A stretch of 55,617 bases of DNA from DSBG01 sp049975365 (GCA_049975365.1 JBNGDS010000011.1:1-55617); one strand, 5' to 3'; counted from the first letter of the stretch, positions 25,003-34,049 are shown. The notes: a model not told the origin generated them from the sequence alone. Numbers and translations: made by a program.

Positions 25003-25302
25003 ACCCTCGGATGTGGTGCATCGTAAAGATCCGGGACTTCGCCACACGGACGTGTTCTCCCGGGGAGTCAGGTTAGAGTTCATCCTCACAGGAAAAAGGA
25101 AATAAAGTTCTTTTGTTGTGAGAAATAATTTCTCTTGAACCTGGATATTCCTCTCTCAGGACGTCTAACTGATTGAAATATTGATCGATAAACGGTGGCA
25201 TAGACATTGCTCGTCCTTCAAATGCTGCACGGAGATTGGAGTAGAGACGTTCACCCACTAAAGCTGGACACAGGAGCAGGCGCGGTATGGGGGAAGACGA
25301 CA
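25003..25302 (+). other. Gap of 300 bp with one short palindrome
   Basis: No convincing gene. It contains a perfect 15-bp palindrome GAGAAAT-A-ATTTCTC at 25120-25134 in an A+T-rich stretch. This could be an operator or a weak stem beyond the diguanylate cyclase gene. Small frames on the minus strand here lack ribosome-binding sites. Confidence 0.4.
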
Positions 25303-25587
25303 ATGCACGACCGGAAACAGTGCAAACATGCCGCTGACATCATCCTGAAAATCATCGGGGTTGAGTGTCAGGGGTTTATTCTCCCTCCCGGGGAGGTGAG
25401 GGATCTCCTTGGCATCAGGAATGACGACACGAAGTGGTATCTCCACAAAAAGGTTGAACGTCTCCGGAAGGAACTTGCCGAGAGCTCCATTCTCCTGGAT
25501 GTACACCCAAAGGACGGGATCACCGTGATGCACACCCGACCTTCTCACGAATCCAACACCCTCTGTTCTCCGAGGAATATCAGGTAG
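25303..25587 (+). CDS. Small protein of unknown function
   Basis: 94 aa from an ATG at 25303 with a weak GGGGGAAG upstream. Composition is protein-like and helical: CKHAADIILKIIGVECQGFILPPGEVRDLLGI then KVERLRKELAESSILL. It has no signal peptide or membrane helix and no recognised family. A helix-turn-helix-like fold is possible but not shown. A longer frame reaches back to 25207. The opposite strand is also open here, which lowers confidence. The 144 bp from its end to the molybdopterin gene hold nothing recognisable. Confidence 0.42.
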   Translation: MHDRKQCKHAADIILKIIGVECQGFILPPGEVRDLLGIRNDDTKWYLHKKVERLRKELAESSILLDVHPKDGITVMHTRPSHESNTLCSPRNIR

Positions 25588-25731
25588 CACATCTCGTAAA
25601 ATACGCCGTGAACAGAGTGCCCACGGGCAGGCACCCATGATTTCAAGGTCCAAGCAGATGGTTGTTAACAGAAGATGTTCTGAAAAAATTCTCTGTTGCC
25701 TGCCCATCATGATCAGGCTATCACAAGAGGT

Positions 25732-27675
25732 ATGAACCACTCAGCTGTCGTGACTGCCTGTACCATGGACTGTCCCGATGCATGTTCCCTCGTTGTGTCC
25801 CGAGGAGTTGATGGTGCACTGAAGCTCGGAGGAAATCCCGCTCATCCGGTCACCAGGGGGTTTATCTGTTCAAAGATCAGGCACCATTTCAGGAGATTGA
25901 ACAGCCGTGACAGGATTCTCTATCCCCTGGTGAGGACCGGGTGTGCATGGGAGAGGGTGAGCTGGGAAGAGGTTCTTGATCTCTGTGCACAGCGAATTCA
26001 ATCCAACAGGCGTGAACCTTCGGCGATCCTGTATTACCACGGGGAAGGGGCCAAGGGAGTTCTCAAGCAGGTCGGCCACCTGTTCTTTTCGCTGCTGGGT
26101 GCGAGCAGAGTACGTGGCTCGCTCTGCGATTCTGCCGGGTACGGCGCCTATATGAGAGACTTCGGCTCCAGGCAGAACAATGACCCGAACGATATCCTCA
26201 ATGCTCGGGCCATTGTAAACTGGGGGAAAGATCTTTCGCGCAGCTCCATACACATGGCGGCGCTTGTGCAGAATGCACGGAAAACCGGGACACGTGTCCT
26301 CACCATATCCCCCGGAGGTGACGGAAATGCATCCCTTTCCGACAGCAGGGTATGCATCCGCCCGGGAACCGACCGGTTTCTTGCCGCTGCGATCATCCGG
26401 CTTCTCATGGAAGACCGTATGTTCAGAGACGATGTCATCAACAATGCAATCGACGGTGATGGATTCAGAGCCCTGATCATGCGGCACTCTCTGAATGAGC
26501 TGCTTTCCTCCTGCGGAGTTTCGCGCACGGACGCAGCCAAGGTCTTCGATCTGTATGCCGGTGTCCATCCTGTTGCGACTCTTGTTGGAACAGGACTTCA
26601 GCGGTACTCCCATGGAGGTGAAAACGTCCGCTTCATCAATGCCCTGGCTTTTCTGTCCGGGAATGTCGGGTGTCGGGGCGGGGGAAGCTATTTCCACCTC
26701 AACTCACTGAGAAACCTCAACATCAGCTGGACGGGGATGGTGCGGAGGGACGCATCCAGATTCCTCAGGATGCCCGTGATCGGCAATGATATCTCCAGCG
26801 CACAGAATCCGCCCATCCGGATGATCTGGGCAGATGGCTCGAATCTCGTGAATCAGAGTCCTGATTCCGTCAACCTCGCCGCTCAGTTTTCGGGCATCGA
26901 GTTCAAAGTGGTGGTGGATGCATTCATGACCGATACGGCCCTCAGGGCAGATGTAATTCTGCCTGCCCGCCTCATGCTCGAACAGGAGGATATCGTTGGA
27001 TCCTACCTGCATGACTATGTGCACTATGCTCCCCAGGTTCTCGATGCTCCCGGGGAGGCAAAATCTGATTTTTGGATTCTGCAGGAGCTCGGCAGGCGAC
27101 TCGATCCGGAGATACTCCTTCCCGAGCACGAAGAATGCCTGAAGCAGAGCCTGAATTCGCCCTATCTCTCGAGTTCCCTTGAAGAACTCCGGGAAAAAGG
27201 ATTTGTTCGCGCCCTCAGGCCTGAGGTCCCGTACAGTGGTATGCAGTTCGACCATGCCGACGGGAAATACCGCTTCCCCCTTGAGTTGCATGAGGAACCT
27301 GACCCGGATCCGGACTATCCTTTGAGGTTGTTGAGTGTCATTCGCAAAGAGGCCGTTCACTCCCAGATGCTGCCTGATGAACAGAGCATGCCGCCTTCTG
27401 TATGGGTATCACCTGAATGCCCAGCCCTCGAGAGAGTGGATCCGAACGGTAGGGTCTTCCTGGTATCACCACGAGCCCGAATCAGGGTCATGCTGCAGTT
27501 CCTCCCAGACCTCCATCCCGGTGCAGTCATCTACCGCAGGGGAGACTGGATGAAACTCGGCGGTGGCGTGAATCAGCTCATCGATGCACGGGTAACAGAT
27601 ATGGGGACGGGCTGTGCCTTCTATGATCAGTACGTACGTCTTGAAAATGATGAAGGAGAAGAGGACCATGGATGA
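25732..27675 (+). CDS. Molybdopterin-dependent oxidoreductase
   Basis: 647 aa member of the DMSO-reductase superfamily. An N-terminal [4Fe-4S] motif C-x3-C-x3-C-x(n)-C (TACTMDCPDAC, later FICSK) is followed by MopB domains: YPLVRTG, WEEVLDLCAQRI, GSLCDSAGYGAYMRDFG near the metal site, NWGKDLSRSS, and a C-terminal molybdopterin-dinucleotide-binding part (VSPRARIRVMLQF, GAVIYRRGDWM). There is no Tat signal, so it is probably cytoplasmic. The ATG at 25732 has AAGAGG close upstream. The stop overlaps the next gene's start by 8 bp. The substrate is unknown; the family includes formate- and sulfur-oxyanion-acting enzymes. Confidence 0.9.
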   Translation: MNHSAVVTACTMDCPDACSLVVSRGVDGALKLGGNPAHPVTRGFICSKIRHHFRRLNSRDRILYPLVRTGCAWERVSWEEVLDLCAQRIQSNRREPSAILYYHGEGAKGVLKQVGHLFFSLLGASRVRGSLCDSAGYGAYMRDFGSRQNNDPNDILNARAIVNWGKDLSRSSIHMAALVQNARKTGTRVLTISPGGDGNASLSDSRVCIRPGTDRFLAAAIIRLLMEDRMFRDDVINNAIDGDGFRALIMRHSLNELLSSCGVSRTDAAKVFDLYAGVHPVATLVGTGLQRYSHGGENVRFINALAFLSGNVGCRGGGSYFHLNSLRNLNISWTGMVRRDASRFLRMPVIGNDISSAQNPPIRMIWADGSNLVNQSPDSVNLAAQFSGIEFKVVVDAFMTDTALRADVILPARLMLEQEDIVGSYLHDYVHYAPQVLDAPGEAKSDFWILQELGRRLDPEILLPEHEECLKQSLNSPYLSSSLEELREKGFVRALRPEVPYSGMQFDHADGKYRFPLELHEEPDPDPDYPLRLLSVIRKEAVHSQMLPDEQSMPPSVWVSPECPALERVDPNGRVFLVSPRARIRVMLQFLPDLHPGAVIYRRGDWMKLGGGVNQLIDARVTDMGTGCAFYDQYVRLENDEGEEDHG

Positions 27676-28354
27676 AAAGAAGGAACACGAGGCTATAAAT
27701 CCCGGTCTCTTGCAGGTGTGCACGCGGTGGTCGTCAGAAATGAGGGTGCTTTCTGAGAACCACGCGCGTGTCGCCTACATGGAGTCTGAACTGCCGAAAC
27801 TCCTTGCTGACACAGAGGTGTTCACCGAGATCCTCACAGGAATTGCAGACACCATGAACTACCCCGGAATCCGAACTCCCACGATGTTCGATACCGAGAT
27901 CGTACTGTACCGTGATCCTGATCGGATCTTCTCTGTCAGGATGTACCTGTGGGGACCCGGAGACTATGATCCCATACACGACCATAACTCCTGGGGTGTG
28001 ATCGGATCGGTAAGCGGGGGTCTCGATGTAATCAATTACAAACGTCTTGACAAGGACAGGGCTGAAATCCATGCCGAGATCGTGGAATTCAGCAGAGAAG
28101 TTATTCCTCCAGGCCGCACCTATACGGTGATGCCCCTTGAAGAAGGCATTCACAGGACAGGGAATCCGGGGTTATACACCATCATACAGGTGGGTGTATA
28201 TGGAGAGAACCTGACCGGCAGGAGATACATCCACCTGTTCCATGAATCCGACGGGCGCGTTGTCAGGCTCTACTCACCCCAGGTGAAAAAGCAACTCCTC
28301 GCCCGTGAGGCTCTCAGACTGCTCGGGGAGAATTCCAGGACACCCGCGGATTGA
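27668..28354 (+). CDS. Cysteine dioxygenase-like cupin protein
   Basis: 228 aa. Cupin core with the iron-binding pair in PIHDHNSWGVIG and the third His in GIHRTGNPG, as in type I cysteine/thiol dioxygenases. The Cys of the mammalian Cys-Tyr crosslink is absent, as in most bacterial members. Such enzymes oxidise thiols with O2 to sulfinates. It overlaps the molybdopterin oxidoreductase gene by 8 bp, so the two are likely coupled and may act on the same sulfur compound (inference). The ATG at 27668 lies behind GAAGAGG. Confidence 0.82.
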   Translation: MDEKKEHEAINPGLLQVCTRWSSEMRVLSENHARVAYMESELPKLLADTEVFTEILTGIADTMNYPGIRTPTMFDTEIVLYRDPDRIFSVRMYLWGPGDYDPIHDHNSWGVIGSVSGGLDVINYKRLDKDRAEIHAEIVEFSREVIPPGRTYTVMPLEEGIHRTGNPGLYTIIQVGVYGENLTGRRYIHLFHESDGRVVRLYSPQVKKQLLAREALRLLGENSRTPAD

Positions 28355-28479
28355 CCTGTATCCATGGATCTCTCTTCTGCTCAGGGTGAACTGTGTTCAC
28401 CTTCGGCACCCCGGCCTTGGCTGGAAGGAAGATCCTGTATCCCAAGTGCTGTATTGATATGGGGTCCCGGTTTCAGTAT

Positions 28480-29544
28480 ATGATAGAGAGATACGAATCG
28501 AAGCACAGGGAGGTTGTCATTACTATCCTACTCAAAAAAACGGATTCAACAGAAGAAGGGAGGCTCGAAGGCCTCAGGGGACTCCTGGCAGAGCTTGAAT
28601 TCCCGTTTTCACACGGAGATTCGGTCGGAATCAAACTCCACTGGGGTGAGCGTGGAAACCGCAGTTATCTTGAACCAGTGTATGCACAGACGATCGTGAC
28701 GTGGCTCAAGAACCGGGGTGTGAAGCCGTTCATTTTCGATACCACGGTCCTGTATTCAGGAGGCAGGCGAACAGGCAGGGATTCCCTGGAAACAGCTCAG
28801 AGGCATGGCTTCACACATGATTTTCTGGGCTGCCCGGTCATCATTGCCGATGGCCTCGACGGGAGGGACGTCGTTGATCTTCCTGCCGGGTATACGCACT
28901 TCAAGACCGTGCAGGTTGCATCTGTTGTACATTCGGCACAGGGATTCGTAATATTTTCGCATTTCAAGGGGCACCTGGCATCCGGGTTCGGCGGAGCAGT
29001 GAAAAATATTTCCATGGGTTTTGCATCCCGGGCACAGAAGCAGCGCATGCATGCAGACGTCCATCCCGTGCTCAACCAGAAGAAATGCACCCGTTGCGGG
29101 ATATGTGCAAAGATTTGTCCTACTGGTGCTGCACACATGCACGAGGGGGAATATCCTCGCTATGACCTGGAATTGTGCATCGGATGCGCGCAGTGCATCG
29201 CCCAGTGTCCGGAGATGGCCCTGAAGATCTTCTGGGGATCGGATATTGAGGTATTCCAGGAGAAGCTCGTGGAAACAGCGTCCGCTGTCTGGAGAACAAT
29301 CAGGGAACGGACCGTGCTGATCAATGCACTGGTGAAGATCTCAGCAGAGTGCGACTGCCTTCCCGGAAAGATGGAGATCATCGCACCGGATGTAGGCTTC
29401 CTGGGTGGATTTCACCCAATGACGATCGATGCCGAGTCCGTGAAGCTGGTCGGCCGCAGGGCCATCGACGACGCTCACCCGTATATTGCCTGGCAGCGGC
29501 AGTTCGAGTTTGCTCAGGAGATCGGATTTGTGGATACTCCCTGA
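28480..29544 (+). CDS. DUF362 protein with two [4Fe-4S] clusters
   Basis: About 354 aa from ATG 28480. The start is uncertain: a GTG at 28393 or an ATG at 28459 are in frame, and homologues begin nearer the VVITILLKK segment. DUF362 landmarks: SVGIKLHWGERGN, FIFDTTVLYSGGRRTG, HFKGHLASGFGGAVKN. Two ferredoxin motifs follow, CTRCGICAKICP and CIGCAQCIAQCP, then a C-terminal part with PDVGFLGGFHPMTIDAES. Family function is unknown, presumably electron transfer. It follows the cupin gene by 125 bp. Confidence 0.85.
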   Translation: MIERYESKHREVVITILLKKTDSTEEGRLEGLRGLLAELEFPFSHGDSVGIKLHWGERGNRSYLEPVYAQTIVTWLKNRGVKPFIFDTTVLYSGGRRTGRDSLETAQRHGFTHDFLGCPVIIADGLDGRDVVDLPAGYTHFKTVQVASVVHSAQGFVIFSHFKGHLASGFGGAVKNISMGFASRAQKQRMHADVHPVLNQKKCTRCGICAKICPTGAAHMHEGEYPRYDLELCIGCAQCIAQCPEMALKIFWGSDIEVFQEKLVETASAVWRTIRERTVLINALVKISAECDCLPGKMEIIAPDVGFLGGFHPMTIDAESVKLVGRRAIDDAHPYIAWQRQFEFAQEIGFVDTP

Positions 29545-29569
29545 GGATACACCCTTGAGAGCAGGGTGA

Positions 29570-29893
29570 ATGATGAAGAAAGCCTCCATCGCCTGGATGA
29601 TTCTCTTCAGCTGTGCACTGGCCTCCTGCGCCATCGAAGATTCAGATGGAATCATCACCTCGGTAAGAATTACGTTCAATTCCACCGGCCTGTCTACCTG
29701 GATCAGGCTCTCCAATGCCGTGGATGTCCCCCTTGACGAGGAAGACGCGACCCTGATCATGGTGGAATGTTCCTGCGGGTGTGTAGGGGATCTCATACGA
29801 GAGGGTGAATACTGGCAGTATAGCGACAAAGAATCCCCGGGGTGTTTCATCAGGATCCATGTCCGTACCGGTGATGTAGAATGTTCCTCGTGA
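29570..29893 (+). CDS. Small lipoprotein of unknown function
   Basis: 107 aa. A lipoprotein signal peptide (MMKKASIAWMILFSCALASC) has the lipobox LASC, so Cys20 would be lipidated. The mature part is short and acidic, with a CSCGC motif near residues 67-71 and two further cysteines near the end. These suggest disulfides or metal binding in the periplasm. I do not recognise a family. AGGGTGA precedes the ATG. It lies 26 bp after the DUF362 gene and 26 bp before the PHP fusion, consistent with one operon. Confidence 0.68.
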   Translation: MMKKASIAWMILFSCALASCAIEDSDGIITSVRITFNSTGLSTWIRLSNAVDVPLDEEDATLIMVECSCGCVGDLIREGEYWQYSDKESPGCFIRIHVRTGDVECSS

Positions 29894-29918
29894 ACGGCGA
29901 GGGAGAGAGGCGGTATTC

Positions 29919-31439
29919 ATGCTCATTGAAATGCACGCTCATACGTCACGGCATTCCTCCTGCAGCGAGGTGGATGCGGTCGATGTCGTGCGGCAGACAA
30001 TGAAGAAGAGTGTCCAGGGGCTCGTCATCACTGAACACCACTACCTCTGGAGTGATGAAGAGATCGCACGCCTTCGCCAGGAGGCTGAAATCGACGAGTA
30101 CTTCGTTCTCCTTGCCGCCCAGGAAGTGGATACGGATAACGGGCATATGCTGGTGTATGGTGCAGGCGAGACAATCGAGGAACGGATGACCGTTGTCGAG
30201 CTCAGGGAGCGCTACCCTGCCGCAGCGCTCGTGTTGGCCCACCCGTTCAGGAACAGAAAGATCCCGACGCAGAGCCGGCTCATAAGTCCGCTTTTTGATG
30301 CGATTGAGATTTTCAGCAGCAACCACAGTCAGCTGGAGAACTATCTCGGGCTCAAACTCTGGCACCAGTACAGGTTTACGGCCATCAGCGGCAGTGATAC
30401 ACACGCCCTTGAGACCGCGGGTATACTCCCCACCCAGTTCGACCATCCTGTCAGGAGCATGGATGAACTCGTGGATGAACTGAAAAAAGGCAGATGCAGG
30501 CCCTTTTACAAGGAGATCCCCAAGGCCGGCGCCAATCTCACGGTATACGAGATCACCATGGGAACCAAGGGTGAAGACGAGTCACGGAGCCGCCTGATTC
30601 TGAAGACGCCGAACAGGCCTGAAAACTGGAAGAGCATTCGAAACACCTCTGTGATAACTCAACATGTCCACGACCACGGCTTTTCGAATGGGTCCTTCAG
30701 GGTCCCGAAAACCCTTGAAATCGATAATGACAAGATGCTGGTCATTGAGGAAGGTCAACGAGGAAAACGTCTTTTTGAGTTGATGCTCCAGGTGAGTCCA
30801 CCAACGGGAAGAGAATATTTCTTCCTTGCTGCGAAGTGGCTTGCACGCCTTCACTCCCAGAAGATACGGATCGGATCACCGGATGCCACGATCAGAAGGG
30901 AGAATCGCCGTTTCAAGTCTTACCTCAAAAGCTTCGAGTCAACATACAGTCCCTATCTCGTTCAAGTCCGCGAACTCCTGGATGCTGTACGGACATTCGA
31001 AGACATGCTTTTCTCCCATGCACAGGGAAATTTCGTGCAGGTCCACGGTGACTACCACCCGAAAAACATCATCATCGGCCAGGACAGGATGCAGGATATC
31101 GCTACGCTGTTCATCTCTGTGATCGATTTTGGAAACTCACAGGTGTTCGATCCTGCTTTTGATCTTGGGTACTTCATTTCCCAGTTTATCAACCAGTTCA
31201 GGGCCTTTCCCCATGTTCTCAACCAGTACCGACCGGAAAGCTTCGTCCATACATACATTGAAGAGGCAGCTCTCGATGGCAATGAAGAATTCACCCGATC
31301 TGTGAATCTCTTCAGGATCAGGGCAAACCTGAGTATTGCATCGTTTCTCGTTAAAGTGGGAAAAGGCCGGAGCCGTGATATGGACATGCTCATTGCTGAT
31401 TCCATGGACCTTCTGGGGACAGTCACGGCTGTGGGATAA
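29919..31439 (+). CDS. PHP-domain phosphoesterase fused to an APH-type kinase domain
   Basis: 506 aa, two domains. Residues ~1-200 are a PHP metal-hydrolase domain with all ligands in place: H6-x-H8, E39-H40-H41, E69, H108 (LAHPF) and D160-x-H162 (SGSDTHALE). Residues ~205-480 are an aminoglycoside-phosphotransferase/choline-kinase-like domain with the catalytic loop HGDYHPKN (376-383) and the metal-binding IDFGNS (402-407). I know of no characterised protein with this order. Opposite activities on one phosphate ester are possible but speculative. GAGGCGG lies five bases before the ATG. Confidence 0.88.
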   Translation: MLIEMHAHTSRHSSCSEVDAVDVVRQTMKKSVQGLVITEHHYLWSDEEIARLRQEAEIDEYFVLLAAQEVDTDNGHMLVYGAGETIEERMTVVELRERYPAAALVLAHPFRNRKIPTQSRLISPLFDAIEIFSSNHSQLENYLGLKLWHQYRFTAISGSDTHALETAGILPTQFDHPVRSMDELVDELKKGRCRPFYKEIPKAGANLTVYEITMGTKGEDESRSRLILKTPNRPENWKSIRNTSVITQHVHDHGFSNGSFRVPKTLEIDNDKMLVIEEGQRGKRLFELMLQVSPPTGREYFFLAAKWLARLHSQKIRIGSPDATIRRENRRFKSYLKSFESTYSPYLVQVRELLDAVRTFEDMLFSHAQGNFVQVHGDYHPKNIIIGQDRMQDIATLFISVIDFGNSQVFDPAFDLGYFISQFINQFRAFPHVLNQYRPESFVHTYIEEAALDGNEEFTRSVNLFRIRANLSIASFLVKVGKGRSRDMDMLIADSMDLLGTVTAVG

Positions 31440-31457
31440 CCTGAAGGAGGAACAGTG

Positions 31458-31520
31458 ATGAGGAATCGACCCCATACAATAATCAGGGGACTCGAGAGTA
31501 TCACCGGCATCAATCTCTGA
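31458..31520 (+). CDS. Possible 20-residue small ORF with consensus ribosome-binding site
   Basis: AAGGAGG lies seven bases before GTGATG at 31455-31460. The frame from the ATG encodes MRNRPHTIIRGLESITGINL and stops at 31520. It is the only strong translation-initiation signal between the PHP fusion and the THEP1-like gene. It could be a real microprotein, a leader peptide, or a decayed gene start. No comparison was possible. Confidence 0.3.
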   Translation: MRNRPHTIIRGLESITGINL

Positions 31521-31578
31521 GAGATCAACAACAGGTCACCCGTGTGACGTGCTGATCCAGGACAAGGCAGGCTCGACA

Positions 31579-32118
31579 ATGGAGTGCATACAGAGGAATA
31601 TCCTCATTACCGGTGCGCCGGGGATTGGAAAGACAACCCTCTTCAAGCGACTGATGCATGGATGCGCTGCATGGAGTCCAATGGGATTCTACTCCGGCGA
31701 GATCAGAGAAAAGGGGATCCGAACAGGGTTCAGCCTCGTGGGCTTTGATGGACGAAAAGGCATTCTTGCCGGGATGAATATCCACAGCGAGTACCGTGTT
31801 GGGAGATACCGTGTGAACGTGAAAGGGTTCGAGAAGTTTCTCGAGGGTTTCGACTTCTTCCATCACGACTGCCGGCTCGTGATGATCGATGAGATCGGCA
31901 GGATGGAGTGCTATTCAGCCATGTTCAGGAGAATCATCACCGAACTTCTGGATTCTGATACACGTGTGGTCTCCACGATTGCCCTCAAAGGTGGCGGATT
32001 GATTGCCAGCATAAAAGAACGGCCCGATGTCGAGGTGATAGAGGTCACCCTCAGGACCAGAGATTCAGTTATTCCTGATATAGTGAACAGGATTGGGAGG
32101 TGCATGGAGAAAACGTGA
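31579..32118 (+). CDS. THEP1-type nucleoside-triphosphatase
   Basis: 179 aa. Walker A GAPGIGKTTLFKRL at the N-terminus and Walker B LVMIDEIGRMEC, the hallmark DEIG-x-ME sequence of THEP1/NTPase_1 (COG1618) proteins. These are found in archaea, some bacteria and man, and hydrolyse ATP, GTP and other NTPs. GFYSGEIREKGIRTGFSLV is also typical. The biological role is unknown. The start is taken at ATG 31579; an upstream GTG at 31549 is in frame without better signals. Confidence 0.9.
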   Translation: MECIQRNILITGAPGIGKTTLFKRLMHGCAAWSPMGFYSGEIREKGIRTGFSLVGFDGRKGILAGMNIHSEYRVGRYRVNVKGFEKFLEGFDFFHHDCRLVMIDEIGRMECYSAMFRRIITELLDSDTRVVSTIALKGGGLIASIKERPDVEVIEVTLRTRDSVIPDIVNRIGRCMEKT

Positions 32119-32256
32119 ACTGGGGCATCGGGCTGTGCACCCATTCTGATTGGAGGCTGTGACGGTGCATGTCCCAGGCAGGAGGAAGAATCCCCTTGAT
32201 CATGCAGAGGACTGTCTCTATTGAGAGAAAGATACGAGGGGAGGATGGACGGAGAC

Positions 32257-33132
32257 ATGGAAGATTATCTGGTGCGCATCATCACGGAAGAGAAGAACAT
32301 CCTTGGCCTCGCGTGTGTATCGACCGAGCTGGTGAACGAGGCGCGTCAGAGGCATGGGACCTATCCCACTGCAACAGCTGCTTTGGGAAGGGCACTGACC
32401 GGGGGAACGCTGCTTGGTGCACTGCTTGACCCTGGCCAGCGCGTGGCAATGAAGTTCGAGGGCAACGGCCCGCTGAAAAAGATTATTGTGGAGGCCGAGG
32501 GAGATGGCAGTGTGAGCGGATATGTTGCCGAGCCCGCGATCGATATCCCCCCAAAGAATGGGAAACTCGATGTCTCCGGTGCCTTGGGAACCGAAGGATT
32601 TCTCACTGTTTCCAAGGACCTGAAACTGAAGGAACCGTACAATGGTGTGGTTCGGCTCTATTCCGGTGAAATCGCTTCCGACATCGCATTCTACCTCTCA
32701 GAGTCAGAACAGATACCATCTGCTGTGGGGCTCGGGGTATTCGTTGAAAAAGACTGGCGTGTGACTGCTGCCGGAGGGTTTCTCGTACAATCTCTTCCAC
32801 CCTCGGATCCTGAGCTTATAGAGGAGATCGTGCGCAGGATCGAATCGATGGATGCGGTGACAACGCAGCTCAGAGACGGCAGGACCCCGGAAGATCTTCT
32901 CTCAGAGATCTTCAAGGGTATTCCCACCAGAGTCATCGAGAAAAAACCCATCTCATTCCGGTGCTCATGCACCAGGGAACGGGTGGAACAGGCCCTCATC
33001 ACACTCGGTGCAGGTGAACTCGACTCCATGATCGACAAACGGGAGGGCATCGAGATTTCATGCCAGTTCTGCGGCGAACGGTATGTGCTGACACATCGGG
33101 AACTGGAAAGGCTGCTCAAAGAACTGCACTGA
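32257..33132 (+). CDS. hslO: Redox-regulated chaperone Hsp33
   Basis: 291 aa. MEDYLVRIITEEKNILGLACVST at the N-terminus, GTYPTATAALGRALTGGTLLGALL and GPLKKIIVEAEGDGSVSGYV are standard Hsp33 blocks. The C-terminal redox switch has the full zinc site, C-x-C (FRCSCTRE) and C-x2-C (SCQFCGERY). Hsp33 is a holdase activated by oxidation and unfolding in the cytosol. The start is placed at 32257, where homologues begin, with GGGGAGG 11 bases upstream; an ATG at 32245 is in frame. Confidence 0.93.
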   Translation: MEDYLVRIITEEKNILGLACVSTELVNEARQRHGTYPTATAALGRALTGGTLLGALLDPGQRVAMKFEGNGPLKKIIVEAEGDGSVSGYVAEPAIDIPPKNGKLDVSGALGTEGFLTVSKDLKLKEPYNGVVRLYSGEIASDIAFYLSESEQIPSAVGLGVFVEKDWRVTAAGGFLVQSLPPSDPELIEEIVRRIESMDAVTTQLRDGRTPEDLLSEIFKGIPTRVIEKKPISFRCSCTRERVEQALITLGAGELDSMIDKREGIEISCQFCGERYVLTHRELERLLKELH

Positions 33133-33161
33133 GAGTGTGAGTGATTATCTCGGGATGATCC

Positions 33162-33998
33162 ATGACGGATCAGGAGTGTGTGCGCTTTCTTCAGTGGTGC
33201 CTCCCGGAGCTTCGGTACCGATGGAGGGGATTTCGCAGGGTACGCAGACAGGTCTGCAGGCGTATCAATGCCCGGATGCAAGCCCTGGGGCTGGATTCTG
33301 GAGAACAGTACCGATGCTACATCGAGCAGCACCCCGGTGAGTGGAGGAAGCTCGATGGATTCTGCGCACTGCCCATCTCCCGGTTCTGGAGAGACCGGGA
33401 GGTATTCTCTCTCATCAGAACAGAGCTCATGCCTTCCCTCATGGAGACAGCGTCGATCATGGGTCATGATCAGATCAGGTGCCTGAGTGTCGGTTGCTGC
33501 AATGGGGAGGAGCCCTACAGCCTGATGATCCTCTGGGAATTGGGCCTCTCGGAGGAACAGAAGAGAGGAGTGAGCATATCCATCAGTGCAACGGAAGTGA
33601 ACGAACAGACCCTCGAGCGAGCGGGGCAGGCGAGCTATCCATTCAGTAGCATCAGGAATCTTCCCCCTGAATTTCGAGAATCAGCATTCGACAGCACGGA
33701 GGACTGGTTCACCCTCAAGCCCAGGTTCAGGCTTCCAGTCCGGTTCCTGTGCCAGGACATCAGATCCACTGTTCCCGAGGGATTTTTCCATCTCATTCTG
33801 TGCAGAAATCTCGTGTTCACCTATTTCGAGAAATCCCTGCAGATTGAAGTGCTCGATCGTATGTATACTCACCTCACCTCAGGGGGATTCCTTGTGATCG
33901 GATTGCACGAGTCCCTGCCAAAAGACTTGACAAACTGTATTCCGTACGAAAAAAGATTGAGTGTTTACCAGAAAGTTTCATGCGAGGACAAGGCGTGA
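33162..33998 (+). CDS. CheR-type protein-glutamate methyltransferase-like protein
   Basis: 278 aa. An N-terminal helical CheR-N-like segment (RRINARMQALGL) precedes the SAM domain with CLSVGCCNGEEPYSLMIL (the GEEPYS motif of CheR), SISATEVNEQTLERA and FHLILCRNLVFTYF. The usual GT(A/S)G of motif I reads SVGCCNG. Nothing for chemotaxis (CheB, MCP, CheA) is nearby, so it is an orphan. It might modify another receptor or act outside chemotaxis. It starts 29 bp after hslO without a strong ribosome-binding site. Confidence 0.83.
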   Translation: MTDQECVRFLQWCLPELRYRWRGFRRVRRQVCRRINARMQALGLDSGEQYRCYIEQHPGEWRKLDGFCALPISRFWRDREVFSLIRTELMPSLMETASIMGHDQIRCLSVGCCNGEEPYSLMILWELGLSEEQKRGVSISISATEVNEQTLERAGQASYPFSSIRNLPPEFRESAFDSTEDWFTLKPRFRLPVRFLCQDIRSTVPEGFFHLILCRNLVFTYFEKSLQIEVLDRMYTHLTSGGFLVIGLHESLPKDLTNCIPYEKRLSVYQKVSCEDKA

Positions 33999-34049
33999 TT
34001 TCTGGATTGGGCACACTTCGCGAATCTTATCTGTGAACGAGGAGGGGAT

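Noticed and set aside
25870..26697. 275-codon antisense frame in the molybdopterin oxidoreductase gene
   Set aside because: The sense strand has a complete Fe-S motif and MopB domain; the antisense product matches nothing.
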